A stretch of DNA of 64,000 nucleotides from CAWGJF01 sp963715745 (GCA_963715745.1 OY970271.1:1736001-1800000); one strand, 5' to 3'; positions 9,440 to 18,934 are shown, numbered from the stretch's first letter. Notes: generated by a model from the letters alone, not told the origin. Numbers and translations: made by a program.

Positions 9440-9961
9440 TTATTTTCTTCTAAGAATTTTAGACCGTTCCTGCACAATTTTTATTAATTCCTGTGAATGA
9501 TTGTAAATCCAGACTGATTCTTCACCCGTCAATTGTTCACGCTTTCCGTTTAATAATTTATCGTACATTACAACATCTCCTGAAGGAGTCATAAAAACCG
9601 TAAGACTTAATTTTGATTTGTGCATAATATTATTTTCATCACTTACATATTCTATCTTTTTCTGGATTACCTGTATTACACTAAAATCATAAATATAATA
9701 CCTGTTAAAAGATTCAATATCTTCACGACCTTTAAAATTTTCATTAATAAAAACAAAATCAGAATCGTGAAAGTAAGCAGTAAAATATGAATACGCATCT
9801 GCGGAGCCCCAATCAAATTCTTCTCCTTTAACATCGTATAATAATGAATCAATGTTGGAGCAGATTTGTTTAATACCTTTTTCAGTGTATTCTTTTTTAC
9901 TGCACGAGATAAATGAAGTAAAAAGTAAAAATGCTAAAACTATTGATAAATCTTTTTTCAT
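9440..9961 (-). CDS. Putative lipoprotein with NTF2/SnoaL-like fold
   Basis: A 173-residue protein starting with a lipoprotein signal (MKKDLSIVLAFLLFTSFISC, with lipobox Cys 20). The mature part (YSYFTAYFHDSDFVFINENF, FKGREDIESFNRYY) resembles the cone-shaped NTF2/SnoaL-like fold used by many small binding or enzyme domains. It would sit on the periplasmic face of a membrane. No catalytic residues can be assigned and the function is unknown. Confidence 0.7.
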   Translation of the reverse strand: MKKDLSIVLAFLLFTSFISCSKKEYTEKGIKQICSNIDSLLYDVKGEEFDWGSADAYSYFTAYFHDSDFVFINENFKGREDIESFNRYYIYDFSVIQVIQKKIEYVSDENNIMHKSKLSLTVFMTPSGDVVMYDKLLNGKREQLTGEESVWIYNHSQELIKIVQERSKILRRK

Positions 9962-9977
9962 TTGAAAATTATTGATT

Positions 9978-10003
9978 AAAAAAAAGCCGCAGACAACTGC
10001 GGC
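9978..10003 (-). terminator. Rho-independent terminator after mscL
   Basis: On the minus strand GCCGCAG and CTGCGGC form a perfect 7-bp stem with a short loop, followed by a run of T. It lies 17 bp after the mscL stop codon. Confidence 0.85.
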
Positions 10004-10019
10004 GCAAAGATAAGAATTT

Positions 10020-10421
10020 TTATTTTTTTCTTAATTCGTCGCGGATTTCTGCTAACAGCACTTCCTCCTTTGATGGAGCCGGCGGAGCAGAAGGTTTTTC
10101 TTCTTCTTTTTTCTTCATTGAATTCATTGCCTTGATCACCATAAAAATTGCAATTGCAATAATTATAAAATCAATTAAAGTATTTATGAAAACGCCATAT
10201 TTAAGTAGAACAGGTTCGACTCCTTCAGTTCCTGCTTTCAGAGTCAGAGCAAGTTTTGAAAAATCAACGCCTCCTAGTAACATACCTATAGGTGGCATTA
10301 TAACATCAGTTACAAATGATGATACAATTTTACCAAAAGCTCCTCCTATAACTATACCAACAGCCATGTCGATGACATTACCACGTATAGCGAATTTTTT
10401 AAATTCCTCGAGCATTTTCAT
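10020..10421 (-). CDS. mscL: Large-conductance mechanosensitive channel
   Basis: A 133-residue inner-membrane channel that opens under membrane tension to release solutes on osmotic downshock. The N-terminal amphipathic helix (MLEEFKKFAIRGNVIDMAVG) leads into TM1 (VGIVIGGAFGKIVSSFV). The periplasmic loop contains DVIMPPIGMLLGG. TM2 is near residues 77-97 (FINTLIDFIIIAIAIFMVI). The charged C-terminal bundle ends with LLAEIRDELRKK. All family hallmarks are present and the length is normal. An AGGTG-like site precedes the start on the minus strand. Confidence 0.96.
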   Translation of the reverse strand: MKMLEEFKKFAIRGNVIDMAVGIVIGGAFGKIVSSFVTDVIMPPIGMLLGGVDFSKLALTLKAGTEGVEPVLLKYGVFINTLIDFIIIAIAIFMVIKAMNSMKKKEEEKPSAPPAPSKEEVLLAEIRDELRKK

Positions 10422-10555
10422 TGAACACCTCCGTATTCAGTTGATTTGATAATTTGATTTAAGAAAAGTAGTGCTCAAAAATATCTTATTAAAAAACAAA
10501 ACCAAACTATTCAAGTAAAGCAATAATACAACACCTATTACGGTGTAATAAAAGA

Positions 10556-10584
10556 AAAACCCGATTCTTTATGAACCGGGTTTT
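10556..10584. terminator. Bidirectional hairpin terminator
   Basis: AAAACCCG and CGGGTTTT flank a short AT-rich loop, so both strands have a T run after the stem. On the minus strand it lies about 30 bp after the stop of the 10614-12299 gene. Confidence 0.8.
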
Positions 10585-10613
10585 ACGCTGCACAATTTAT
10601 TGGATATAAAAAT

Positions 10614-12299
10614 TTATTTCATCAGGATCATTTTCTTAGTTTGAGTAAAATTGCCTGCATTAAGACTATAGAAGTAAGCACCACTGGGCAAATTGGAAGC
10701 ATTAAAATTAACTGCATATGAACCGGATACTTTTTCTTCATTAACTAAAGTTGCAATTTCATTTCCTAAAACATCAAATATTTTTAGCTGAACAAATGAT
10801 CTCGAAGGAATGGAATATTTAATAGTTGTGTTCGGATTAAATGGATTTGGGTAGTTTTGTCGTAGATTAAAGCTTATCAAGTTTTCCTTATCATCTACGG
10901 AAGGCCAAATATCCGGTATTAATGGATCATAACTGCAATGATAATACTGAGCACTTAGAAAGTTAGGATCCGGACTTTCTTCTAGTGAATCCGCTTGAAG
11001 TACGTAATTTATGTCCAAATAATATTCACTGTTTTCAGCAAGATAAACAGGATGAATAGCTGGTGTACTTATATATTTCCAATCTAGTAATGGTTCATCC
11101 GGTGTAAATTTTTGCGGTTCAGCCCATATAGATCCACCGTCCGTAGTGTAAGTAAAGTATCCGGCAAAATAAGTTACCGAATCTGTTCCAAGGTAAACAT
11201 TTTCTGTTGATGTACTAAATGCAACAATTAATATCTCATATAGTTCTGATCTACCGATAACAGGTCTTGCAAGCGGGGGAAAAACATCCGATGGATTAAT
11301 ACTTGGTGCAAATGGTACATTACTGCTGTCTGCAATAACTTTTGGACTACCGCCATTAACATTAGGTGACCAGAATAGAATCTGATTCGGGATACGTGGA
11401 AAGTATACTCCACCGAACTGACTAAAATCTTGCTGGCAGGTTTCGAATACTATACAGGGTTGTTCAACATAAAAATTCAGACTGATTCCTCTTAAAGCGC
11501 CAACTGCAATTCCCTGTTCGGCAGGGCAATCAAAGATTTTTAAAGGCGTTGACCAGGTTATTCCACCATTGGTAGATTCAAAGTAAAATACGTCACCCGC
11601 ATCAGTGGTGTCATCAGAAATGTATGCAAATCCAATCTTCCCACCATCTGAAATTGAAAGAGAATACATTTCAGGACCAGTAACGGGACCAAGTGTCCAA
11701 CCCGAAAATGTGCTGCTTAACATATCGAAAGTATTGAATGCAATATTACCACCAGTTTTTTGTGCGGTGGCTACGATTAAAACTTTTTCATCTAAGATTC
11801 TGTAACATCTTGGCCAAAGTGTGGGAATTTGTGTGCCGGGATCATATGCCGCAAAGTTATAGTGAAATGGACTTTCATCAATAAATAACCCTGTTCTTGT
11901 TGGTAAACCAAAATAATCACTATGATTCACAATAATTGCCGAACCATCTGCAGTACCACCAATTGCAGGAAAACCGCTTCTTGAAGTATCAGGCACAGGT
12001 CCGGGTTGAAACCAGGTTACTCCATTATCGATACTTCCGAAATAAATACAGTTTCTATCTGCATATGGAGGTGATTTAGATTGCGAGTTTATAAATACTG
12101 CGTGCAGATATCCGGGGTTATTTAAATCTATCCAAAGTTGCTGTGGACTTCCATTTGATTGAATGGTATACCCATTTCGTATGTCTGAGATTTTATGAAA
12201 TTCAAAAAGAATTGAACCGGAACCGGATAAAGTTTGGGCTGATAAGCTTGAAAAGAGTATAAGAATAAATAGAAATGTAGTAAGTTTTATAATATTCAT
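10614..12299 (-). CDS. Secreted BNR/sialidase-like T9SS cargo protein
   Basis: A 561-residue protein. The signal peptide MNIIKLTTFLFILILFSSLSAQ is followed by a beta-propeller-like region with sialidase/BNR-type blades (DNGVTWFQPG, TNGGITWSTPLK, TDGGSIWAEPQ). The C-terminal T9SS type A domain begins at NYPNPFNPNTTIKYSIPSRS and ends MILMK. It should be exported by Sec and anchored or released through T9SS. No sialidase catalytic set could be identified, so a binding or structural role is as likely as an enzymatic one. A hairpin terminator follows the gene. Confidence 0.82.
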   Translation of the reverse strand: MNIIKLTTFLFILILFSSLSAQTLSGSGSILFEFHKISDIRNGYTIQSNGSPQQLWIDLNNPGYLHAVFINSQSKSPPYADRNCIYFGSIDNGVTWFQPGPVPDTSRSGFPAIGGTADGSAIIVNHSDYFGLPTRTGLFIDESPFHYNFAAYDPGTQIPTLWPRCYRILDEKVLIVATAQKTGGNIAFNTFDMLSSTFSGWTLGPVTGPEMYSLSISDGGKIGFAYISDDTTDAGDVFYFESTNGGITWSTPLKIFDCPAEQGIAVGALRGISLNFYVEQPCIVFETCQQDFSQFGGVYFPRIPNQILFWSPNVNGGSPKVIADSSNVPFAPSINPSDVFPPLARPVIGRSELYEILIVAFSTSTENVYLGTDSVTYFAGYFTYTTDGGSIWAEPQKFTPDEPLLDWKYISTPAIHPVYLAENSEYYLDINYVLQADSLEESPDPNFLSAQYYHCSYDPLIPDIWPSVDDKENLISFNLRQNYPNPFNPNTTIKYSIPSRSFVQLKIFDVLGNEIATLVNEEKVSGSYAVNFNASNLPSGAYFYSLNAGNFTQTKKMILMK

Positions 12300-12392
12300 T
12301 GCTACCTCTAATTTTTCCTACTTTGTACTTAGTTAAAATAAAATCAATTGTCAACAATCAGAAACATCCATATAATAATTGTTAAAAGTAAA

Positions 12393-12836
12393 CTAATCAT
12401 CCAGCAATCTTCTGTGATAATTAATCTGTCCCAGATGGTAATTGAGATGTGTTGTTAGATGAATGAGGAAGTATTCAGTAGTCATTTCATAACCGAAGAC
12501 ATTTATTGGATATATTTCTTTTAGCTTGTCTGCGACTAATTCATTCAGAGTTTTTTCTACTACTCTTGTTGTCAATTCTAATTCAGCCACTAATTCACGA
12601 ATAGGAACATTCTTCCTGCTGAATTCTGTTTCACGATTTCGAACATAAGCCGAATTGCCAAGCACAGCACCAATAAAGTGCTGGAAGTTTCCGCAGATAT
12701 GAAGACAGAGATTTCCTGCTGAGTTTTTTATATCTCCCGAAATTTTCCAGATGTTATTTTCATCTTTGAAAGAAGAAATTTCTGTTTTAAGTTTTTCTAT
12801 ATCACGAAGAAATAGATTTGCAAATGATTTTATCAT
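12393..12836 (-). CDS. DinB-like four-helix protein
   Basis: A 147-residue protein of the DinB/YfiT metal-binding superfamily (DUF1572-like). The three metal-ligand positions are plausible: His near residue 47-53 (LHICGNFQHF) and the pair in HLTTHLNYHLGQINYHRR near 130-140. Members act as putative thiol-dependent transferases; the substrate here is unknown. Its start overlaps the stop of the upstream hydrolase gene by 4 bp (ATGA), so the two are translationally coupled. Confidence 0.82.
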   Translation of the reverse strand: MIKSFANLFLRDIEKLKTEISSFKDENNIWKISGDIKNSAGNLCLHICGNFQHFIGAVLGNSAYVRNRETEFSRKNVPIRELVAELELTTRVVEKTLNELVADKLKEIYPINVFGYEMTTEYFLIHLTTHLNYHLGQINYHRRLLDD

Positions 12837-13672
12837 TTTGTCACCAATTCATTTATTGTTTCCTCAAGGACAGAATTAAATTCTTCTGGTTTTTCAAGCA
12901 TAGGAAAGTGCCCGACACCATTAATGATTTTAATATCAAAATTTTTAATATGTCTTTTAGCTGATTCAATATTAGTGGGAAATTTTTCAGAATTAATAAA
13001 CCTGACAGGTAAATCAACTTTATCAAAATTTTCTGCTTCATTAAAATGAAATAGACTTACAAAGGAAGCCAGGGCAACATCCTTAGGCTCAGAAGCCATA
13101 TCATCGGAAATTGTGTCAACTAAAACACTATCAGCGTTGTCTCCAAACAACATTGTAGCAAACTGTTTTGTCGTACCAGTAAAATCTTTTTCAAACTGGC
13201 TGTAGAATTCATCAAATTGTCGCTGATCGAACTGTTGTTCAATTTCCTGGAAAGTGTCGATTGTAATTAATGCTTTTACTTTATTGCCAAGCTGTTCTGC
13301 TGCTGAAAGAACAACCGGACCGCCCATTGAGTGACCAATAAGAATTACATTGTTAAGATTTTCTTTTTCAACAACTGCTTTTACATCTTTTCCATAGTTC
13401 TCAACTGTCCAATCCTTTCTGTCTAAACCGGATTCTCCGTGCCCTGCAAGATCGATTGCTATTACTGTGTATTTGTCTCCAAAATATTCAAACTGGTTTT
13501 GCCAGTAGCTTTTATCGCAGCTCCAGCAGTGAACAAAAACCAAAGCTTGTTCTCCATTTACAGCTTTCTCATAAACGATTGGAGTGTCATCGAAGGATTT
13601 GACGGTCAAATAAGAGGTTTGAGCAAAGGAGATTGAAATAAAAATAAGAGATATAATAAGTGATTTTAACAT
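12833..13672 (-). CDS. Exported alpha/beta hydrolase
   Basis: A 279-residue alpha/beta-fold hydrolase with an N-terminal signal peptide (MLKSLIISLIFISISFAQ), so it probably works in the periplasm. The nucleophile elbow GHSMGG lies near residues 113-118, the oxyanion-hole segment is FVHCWSCD, and the catalytic His is in GVGHFPMLEKPEEF. These features fit the esterase/epoxide-hydrolase-like group. It forms a two-gene unit with the DinB-like gene (4-bp overlap). The substrate cannot be predicted. Confidence 0.85.
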   Translation of the reverse strand: MLKSLIISLIFISISFAQTSYLTVKSFDDTPIVYEKAVNGEQALVFVHCWSCDKSYWQNQFEYFGDKYTVIAIDLAGHGESGLDRKDWTVENYGKDVKAVVEKENLNNVILIGHSMGGPVVLSAAEQLGNKVKALITIDTFQEIEQQFDQRQFDEFYSQFEKDFTGTTKQFATMLFGDNADSVLVDTISDDMASEPKDVALASFVSLFHFNEAENFDKVDLPVRFINSEKFPTNIESAKRHIKNFDIKIINGVGHFPMLEKPEEFNSVLEETINELVTK

Positions 13673-13753
13673 ATTGCAATCCTCGTATTAAAAAATACCA
13701 CATCAAAAAGATATGGCATTTGTAATTAATTAAAAATAAATCTTATGAAATTT

Positions 13754-15409
13754 TTAACTTTTCAGCCTAACCGGTCCTGCTTTCTTAACTTCTTCTGCAG
13801 TTCCATCGGCAAAGAGTTTGAAGTTTTCTACAAACCTTGCAGCAAGTGCATCGTATTTTTTCCAGTACTCATCTTTATTCCCCCAACTGTTGGATGGTTC
13901 GAGAACATCTTCAGGAACCTCGGGACAGGAGAGTGGCACTTCAAATCCGAATAACTTATCTTTTCTGTATTTTATATTATCAAGCTTTCCATCGAGAGCA
14001 GCATTTAAAAGATTTCTTGTGTGACGAATGCTGATACGTTTTCCAACTCCGAATCTTCCGCCAACCCAGCCGGTGTTGACCAGCCAGACATTTGCTTTGT
14101 GCTTCAGCATTCTTTCTTTCAGCATCTGTGAATATTCATAAGGATGACGAACCATGAACGGTGCACCAAAACACGCTGAGAAAGTTATCTGAGGTTCAAT
14201 GCCAAGTCCGATTTCTGTTCCTGCGATCTTCGAAGTGTATCCGCTTATAAAATGATATTGTGCCTGTTCAGGATTCAATCTTGCTATAGGCGGCATAACA
14301 CCGGAAGCATCGCAGGTTAAGAAAATAATATTTTTTGGATGAGTGTGAACAAATCCTGAGGGAACAATGTTTGGAATGAACTCGATAGGATAGGAACAAC
14401 GCGTGTTTTCCGTAACCATATCATCATCAAGATCAATGTTTCTGCTTACCGGATCGAATTCAACATTTTCCAATATTGTTCCAAACCGTCTTGTGGTCGC
14501 ATAAATTTCCGGTTCAGCTTCTGCCGAAAGGCGAATCACTTTTGCGTAGCATCCACCTTCAAAGTTGAAAACCCCGTTGCCACTCCAGCCATGCTCATCA
14601 TCACCAATAAGCAAACGGTTCGGATCGGCAGACAGGGTAGTTTTACCTGTTCCGCTTAGTCCGAAAAAGAGAGCCACGTCTCCTTTCTTTCCAACGTTTG
14701 CAGAACAGTGCATCGGTAGGACGTCTTCAAAAGTCAAAAGGAAATTGAGAACTGTGAATACAGATTTTTTAATCTCACCGCCGTAAAGTGAGTTTGCTAT
14801 GATTGCTGTTCTTTCGGCAAAATTTAAAACTATTCCGGTTTGAGTTCTCGTTCCGTCAATTGAAGGATCAACTTTAAATCCAGGTAAAGCAATTACTGTA
14901 AAATCCGGAATGAAATTTTTTAATTCATCGCGATCATCAATAGTTAAAAACATATTTCTTGCGAACAAGCTGTGCCAGGCTTTTTCAGTAATCACTCTTA
15001 CATTAAGTCTGTAATCAGGATCGGCACCTGCATAAACATCCTGAACAAAAACTTCTTCGCCCTGAAGAAAAGCTCTTGCTCTTGCCATCAATGCAGAAAA
15101 TTTTTCCTGGCTGAACGGACGGTTATAAACTCCCCACCAGATTTTATCTTTTGTACTTTGTTCTTCAACTACAAATTTATCTGCGGCAGCGCGGGCTGTG
15201 TGAGGTTTTGTGTTAACAAGCAGCGCACCACCCTTAGTAACTTTTCCTTCGTTCCTGAAAACAGCTTCTTCATATAAAGCTTCATCAGGGAGATTCCAGA
15301 ATACCCGATCAAGATCTGTAAAACCCTGGTTCTTTAATCTAAAATCGGAAGCAAGCTCCATTGCCTGCTTTGTCGCGGGGGTTTCGAATTCTAAATATTT
15401 CATGACCAA
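13754..15409 (-). CDS. pckA: Phosphoenolpyruvate carboxykinase (ATP)
   Basis: A 551-residue enzyme that converts oxaloacetate and ATP to PEP and CO2, the entry step of gluconeogenesis. The kinase P-loop GLSGTGKTTLS near residue 248 and the metal-binding IGDDEHGWSGNG near 266 are diagnostic of the ATP-dependent family. NSLYGGEIKKSVF and the Arg-rich RFGVGKRISIRHTR are also conserved. Two in-frame ATGs sit at the N-terminus (MVMKYLEFE); the second is equally plausible. Its start overlaps the 3' end of the upstream aminotransferase gene by 10 bp, so the two are very likely co-transcribed. Confidence 0.95.
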   Translation of the reverse strand: MVMKYLEFETPATKQAMELASDFRLKNQGFTDLDRVFWNLPDEALYEEAVFRNEGKVTKGGALLVNTKPHTARAAADKFVVEEQSTKDKIWWGVYNRPFSQEKFSALMARARAFLQGEEVFVQDVYAGADPDYRLNVRVITEKAWHSLFARNMFLTIDDRDELKNFIPDFTVIALPGFKVDPSIDGTRTQTGIVLNFAERTAIIANSLYGGEIKKSVFTVLNFLLTFEDVLPMHCSANVGKKGDVALFFGLSGTGKTTLSADPNRLLIGDDEHGWSGNGVFNFEGGCYAKVIRLSAEAEPEIYATTRRFGTILENVEFDPVSRNIDLDDDMVTENTRCSYPIEFIPNIVPSGFVHTHPKNIIFLTCDASGVMPPIARLNPEQAQYHFISGYTSKIAGTEIGLGIEPQITFSACFGAPFMVRHPYEYSQMLKERMLKHKANVWLVNTGWVGGRFGVGKRISIRHTRNLLNAALDGKLDNIKYRKDKLFGFEVPLSCPEVPEDVLEPSNSWGNKDEYWKKYDALAARFVENFKLFADGTAEEVKKAGPVRLKS

Positions 15410-16617
15410 TCCCTCACTAGTTTTCTGTCGCCAATATAAAGTTCATTAGGTGAATTAGGATCAAGCGCCCATTTCATTCTTTCAATTCCATCTTGTATAT
15501 CTTTTATGGAACCGCAGTAGCTTAGCCTTAAATATCCTTCCAAACCGAATTCTACTCCGGGAACTGTAAGCACCTGGACTTTATCAATTAAGAAAGCTGA
15601 AAGCGCATTCGAACTTTTGTTGTAAGCACTGAAATCTGCAAAACAATAAAATGTTCCGTCAGGCTTGGTTACTTTTACTCCTTCAAAAGATTTTAAAAGA
15701 TCTATCATTACGTTGCGGTTGTTTTCGAGAGTCGTTCTTAAGCTTTCAACACTTGATTGAATTCCATTTAAAGCGCCTACTGCAGCTTTCTGTAAAAGCA
15801 CAGAAGGACCGGAAGTCTGGTGTCCCTGGATGTTGCTCATTGCTTCAATAACTTTTTTATTCCCAACAGCCCAGCCGATTCTGAAACCTGTCATTGCATA
15901 TTGCTTCGATACTCCATTGATTATAATCAATTTTGAGTTTTCATCTTTCTTTTTCGCGAACTTAAAAGCATTGATAGGTTTTCTTCCTTCAAAAATTAAA
16001 CGATGATAAATATCATCCATTATCAGCCAGATATCTTTCTTTTCGCAAAATTGAACAACGTCTGAAATAAATTCTTCTGAATACATTGCTCCGGTTGGAT
16101 TGTTTGGGCTGTTTATGATAACAGCTTTTGTATATGAACCAACTCTGTCTTCAATATCTTTTATAGTTGGATAAAATGTTCCGTCTTCCGGAAGTGCCGG
16201 AACAGGAATTGCCCCAATTAATTTTGCCATATCCGGATAGCTTACCCAATAAGGTGCAGGGAAAAGTATTTCTTCCTGTGGATTCAGGATTGCCTGCATT
16301 GCAACCATAAGTGCCTGTTTTGCTCCACTTGATGCTATAACATGACGCGGAGTGACTTTCCTGTCATAAAATTCTTCAGTGTATCGGATGATTGCCTGCT
16401 TAAGTGCCGGGATTCCATCTGCCGGTGCATAACGTACTTCACCGGTATTTACATGAGCAACAGTTGCTGTAATTGCTTCCATCGGAACCCTGCTTTTTGG
16501 TTCCCCTCCACCAAGGTGAATTACAGGATCACCTTTCTCTTTTAAGATTGCAAACTTCTCATTGAGTGCAAGTGTGGGAGAGGGCTTTATTGATTTTGCG
16601 ATAAGACTTAAACTCAT
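15400..16617 (-). CDS. Class I/II PLP-dependent aminotransferase
   Basis: A 405-residue PLP enzyme related to aspartate aminotransferases, with PLP Lys near 238 (INGVSKQYAMTGFRIGWAVG), the NSPNNPTGAMYS loop and MDDIYHRL. It starts with a clear MSLSLIAKSIKPSPTLALN. It lies directly upstream of, and overlaps, pckA. A role in supplying oxaloacetate from aspartate for PEP synthesis would fit that pairing, but this is inference. Similarity to the 8163-9353 protein is moderate, so the two probably have different substrates. Confidence 0.85.
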   Translation of the reverse strand: MSLSLIAKSIKPSPTLALNEKFAILKEKGDPVIHLGGGEPKSRVPMEAITATVAHVNTGEVRYAPADGIPALKQAIIRYTEEFYDRKVTPRHVIASSGAKQALMVAMQAILNPQEEILFPAPYWVSYPDMAKLIGAIPVPALPEDGTFYPTIKDIEDRVGSYTKAVIINSPNNPTGAMYSEEFISDVVQFCEKKDIWLIMDDIYHRLIFEGRKPINAFKFAKKKDENSKLIIINGVSKQYAMTGFRIGWAVGNKKVIEAMSNIQGHQTSGPSVLLQKAAVGALNGIQSSVESLRTTLENNRNVMIDLLKSFEGVKVTKPDGTFYCFADFSAYNKSSNALSAFLIDKVQVLTVPGVEFGLEGYLRLSYCGSIKDIQDGIERMKWALDPNSPNELYIGDRKLVRDWS

Positions 16618-16999
16618 AACGTAGCCCCAATTTGATGAATTAATAATCGAAAAAAATTACATGTGTAAATTATTTCTAACGTTTACCATAAGCAAGTATT
16701 TATACAATTAAGGCTGAAATGAATAAAAAACTAGAATTTTAGTAACAATCTTGTCTAACTGATTAACGTTCAGGTTTTTGATTGTTAATACACAAACAAT
16801 ACTTATTGACTTTAATGTTAACAAATAGCAAGTTTCCGCAGTGATTCGTTTTCTGTGCTGAGGACAAGAGTATTACACAGCTTGAATTGCAGAATCTTCC
16901 CGCTTTTAATTTCCAGCATACTCTTTACAGAATTAATTCTGAAAAATTTTTATTTCAATTAATTCATTTAAGATGTGTTATCAGAAGGGAGTTAGTTCT
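16618..16999. other. Intergenic/leader region with a duplicated regulatory element
   Basis: No gene is seen in this 382-bp stretch. Bases 16803-16930 match 18813-18934 upstream of the next T9SS gene. Both start TTATTGACTTTA, then share GAGTATTAC, GAATT.CAGAA.CTTC and ATACTCTTT in the same order at nearly the same spacing. The GAGTATT and ATACTC arms, about 50 bp apart, could pair. This suggests a shared promoter and structured leader. Confidence 0.6.
16803..16930 (+). promoter_or_regulatory. Shared upstream element, copy A
   Basis: A putative promoter plus leader. TTGACT at 16807-16812 resembles a -35 box, followed by the GAGTATTAC arm (16868-16876) and its ATACTCTTT partner (16918-16926). 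A similar copy lies at 18813-18934. Both precede T9SS cargo genes on the same strand. The mechanism is not known. Confidence 0.5.
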
Positions 17000-18679
17000 A
17001 TGAAAAAAGTTCTATACTTTATTTTTCTGTTTGTTGTTCTCTCTCCGTCTATATACTCACAATTAGATATATGGCTTCAAACAACCACTTCGGTCGGTAG
17101 TGTCTGGTCGATGGTTAATGATCCGGGCAACCAGAATGTTATGTACAGCGGTTCAAACAATCTGGGTGTATATAAAACAACAGATGGCGGGATGACATGG
17201 TTTGTAGTTAATACCGGAATTACTAACACACAGGTGCAGGCTCTGGCGATTTCACAAAATAACACGCAAACCCTGTATGTTGGTACTGCTACCGGAGGTG
17301 TTTACAAAACAACAGATGGCGGAGCAAACTGGACGCAGGTAAACAATGGTATTACGGAAACAACTATCAGTATCCAAGCATTGCTGGTGCATCCGGGTGA
17401 CCCTGATATTGCATGGTGTGCTGTATTTGATGGTGTATCCGATGCAGTAAATGGTTTGTATAAAACCACTGACGGAGGAGCAAACTGGTTCCCTATTACA
17501 AACGGGCTTGGAACTATTAAAAATTTTCTGTGCTTTGCTATGTCTCCCGCCGATCCGAATGTACTTTTAGCCGGTTCTTCTTTTGCAGTTGCAACAAGTA
17601 CGGGACCCTCAGCAATTTATAAAAGTACTGACGGAGGTGCGAACTGGACTTTGTCAAGCACCGGCTTACCAACCGATCCAACAGAAATAAATCCAATACG
17701 TGCACTGGTTTATAGCTCAGCTAATCCGAATGTTGTTGTTGCCGGTTTGTTTATGAATACAGTGAACGGTGGATTTTATGTTTCAACTGATGGCGGAACA
17801 AACTGGACAAAAAAACACAACGGTCTGCCTCCTGATGTGGGAACATTAATCAGATCGCTGGCAATAAGACCCGGCTCTGACAACCAGTTTTATGTCGGGC
17901 TCGACAGAAGTACATTTACCAACATTGGCGTGTTTCAGACAACCGACGGCGGAGATAATTGGATCTCCTTTAATGGCGGTGCAATGCTCAATACTTATTC
18001 TATCCGGGCATTGGTATTTAATTCAACCGGTAATCATACTCTGTTTGCGGGATGTTCTTCAACTCCAGGCAGCGGAATTTATGAATATAATTTTTCGGTT
18101 ATTCCAGTTGAACTGGTTTCTTTTTCCGCCGATGTTTTAGGAAGTGATGTAAACCTTAGCTGGATTACTGCTACTGAAACCAACAACCAGGGATTTGAGA
18201 TTCAAAGAGCATTTGGCAGTGATGAATTTGGAATGGCTACTATTTGGGAAAACATAGGCTATGTTTCCGGTAATGGTACAACAACAGAAATTCATCACTA
18301 TTCTTATACGGATAATTCTGTGACACCAGGAAAATATTCATACAGGTTGAAACAGATAGATTTCGACGGCAGCTTTACTTATTCAGATGTGGTTGATGTT
18401 GAAGTTTTGCCGGCAGACAACTTTATTCTGAAGCAGAATTACCCCAACCCGTTCAATCCAGCCACAAAAATAAGTTTTAGTATTCCGAATAGCGGGTATA
18501 CGACATTAAAGGTTTATGATGTTTTGGGCAATGAGGTTGCATCAATAATTGAAAAAGATTTAACAGCAGGGAATTACGATGTTGAATTTAACGCGTCCGG
18601 GTTAACAAGTGGTGTTTACTATTATGCACTCAGATCTGGAAATTTTGTTGAAACAAAGAAAATGATGCTGTTAAAGTAA
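17000..18679 (+). CDS. Secreted BNR-repeat T9SS cargo protein
   Basis: The start at 17000 is preferred over the in-frame ATG at 16973. It has an AGGGAG ribosome binding site and begins with a clean signal peptide (MKKVLYFIFLFVVLSPSIYSQ). The mature region carries many BNR/VPS10-like blades with the repeated YKTTDGGANW motif, forming a large beta-propeller. A linker domain (PVELVSFSADVLGSDVNLSW, YRLKQIDFDGSF) leads to the T9SS type A domain (NYPNPFNPATKISFSIPNSG to MMLLK). It is probably a surface binding or hydrolytic protein; no catalytic residues can be assigned. Confidence 0.85.
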   Translation: MKKVLYFIFLFVVLSPSIYSQLDIWLQTTTSVGSVWSMVNDPGNQNVMYSGSNNLGVYKTTDGGMTWFVVNTGITNTQVQALAISQNNTQTLYVGTATGGVYKTTDGGANWTQVNNGITETTISIQALLVHPGDPDIAWCAVFDGVSDAVNGLYKTTDGGANWFPITNGLGTIKNFLCFAMSPADPNVLLAGSSFAVATSTGPSAIYKSTDGGANWTLSSTGLPTDPTEINPIRALVYSSANPNVVVAGLFMNTVNGGFYVSTDGGTNWTKKHNGLPPDVGTLIRSLAIRPGSDNQFYVGLDRSTFTNIGVFQTTDGGDNWISFNGGAMLNTYSIRALVFNSTGNHTLFAGCSSTPGSGIYEYNFSVIPVELVSFSADVLGSDVNLSWITATETNNQGFEIQRAFGSDEFGMATIWENIGYVSGNGTTTEIHHYSYTDNSVTPGKYSYRLKQIDFDGSFTYSDVVDVEVLPADNFILKQNYPNPFNPATKISFSIPNSGYTTLKVYDVLGNEVASIIEKDLTAGNYDVEFNASGLTSGVYYYALRSGNFVETKKMMLLK

Positions 18680-18688
18680 ATTTTGTTG

Positions 18689-18719
18689 TGTGAGATTCAC
18701 TTTCAAAGTGAATCTCACA
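18689..18719 (+). terminator. Long perfect hairpin after T9SS gene
   Basis: Fifteen-base arms TGTGAGATTCACTTT and AAAGTGAATCTCACA are perfectly complementary around a minimal loop, 10 bp after the stop codon. There is no T tract, so it may be a terminator or an mRNA 3' stabiliser. A related hairpin follows the next T9SS gene (20222-20253). Confidence 0.6.
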
Positions 18720-18812
18720 AAATCCGGCAATACAAAAGAAGAATAATTAAGAGATAACAAACTATTATTGTATAATAGAGTTGTTAGAAAAATATTATTT
18801 ATTTTTATTGAA

Positions 18813-18934
18813 TTATTGACTTTATCAAAAACAAATTGCAATTTAAAGGAGTCATTCGATTATCTGGTACAATGAGAGTATTACCGATATTGAATTACAG
18901 AACCTTCGGATTTTTTGTGGCAATACTCTTTGTA
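18813..18934 (+). promoter_or_regulatory. Shared upstream element, copy B
   Basis: This matches copy A at 16803-16930: TTATTGACTTTA at 18813, GAGTATTAC at 18876-18884, GAATTACAGAACCTTC, then ATACTCTTT at 18923-18931. It precedes the T9SS gene at 19070. It may be a promoter with a structured leader. Confidence 0.5.

Noticed and set aside
12301..12360. Sigma-70 promoter before the 12299 T9SS gene (TTGACA on the minus strand)
   Set aside because: The -35 hexamer is good, but the best -10 candidate matches only two of six positions, so it is not listed as a feature.
16973..16999. Nine extra N-terminal residues (MCYQKGVSS) for the BNR protein
   Set aside because: A ribosome binding site and an intact signal peptide both favour the ATG at 17000.
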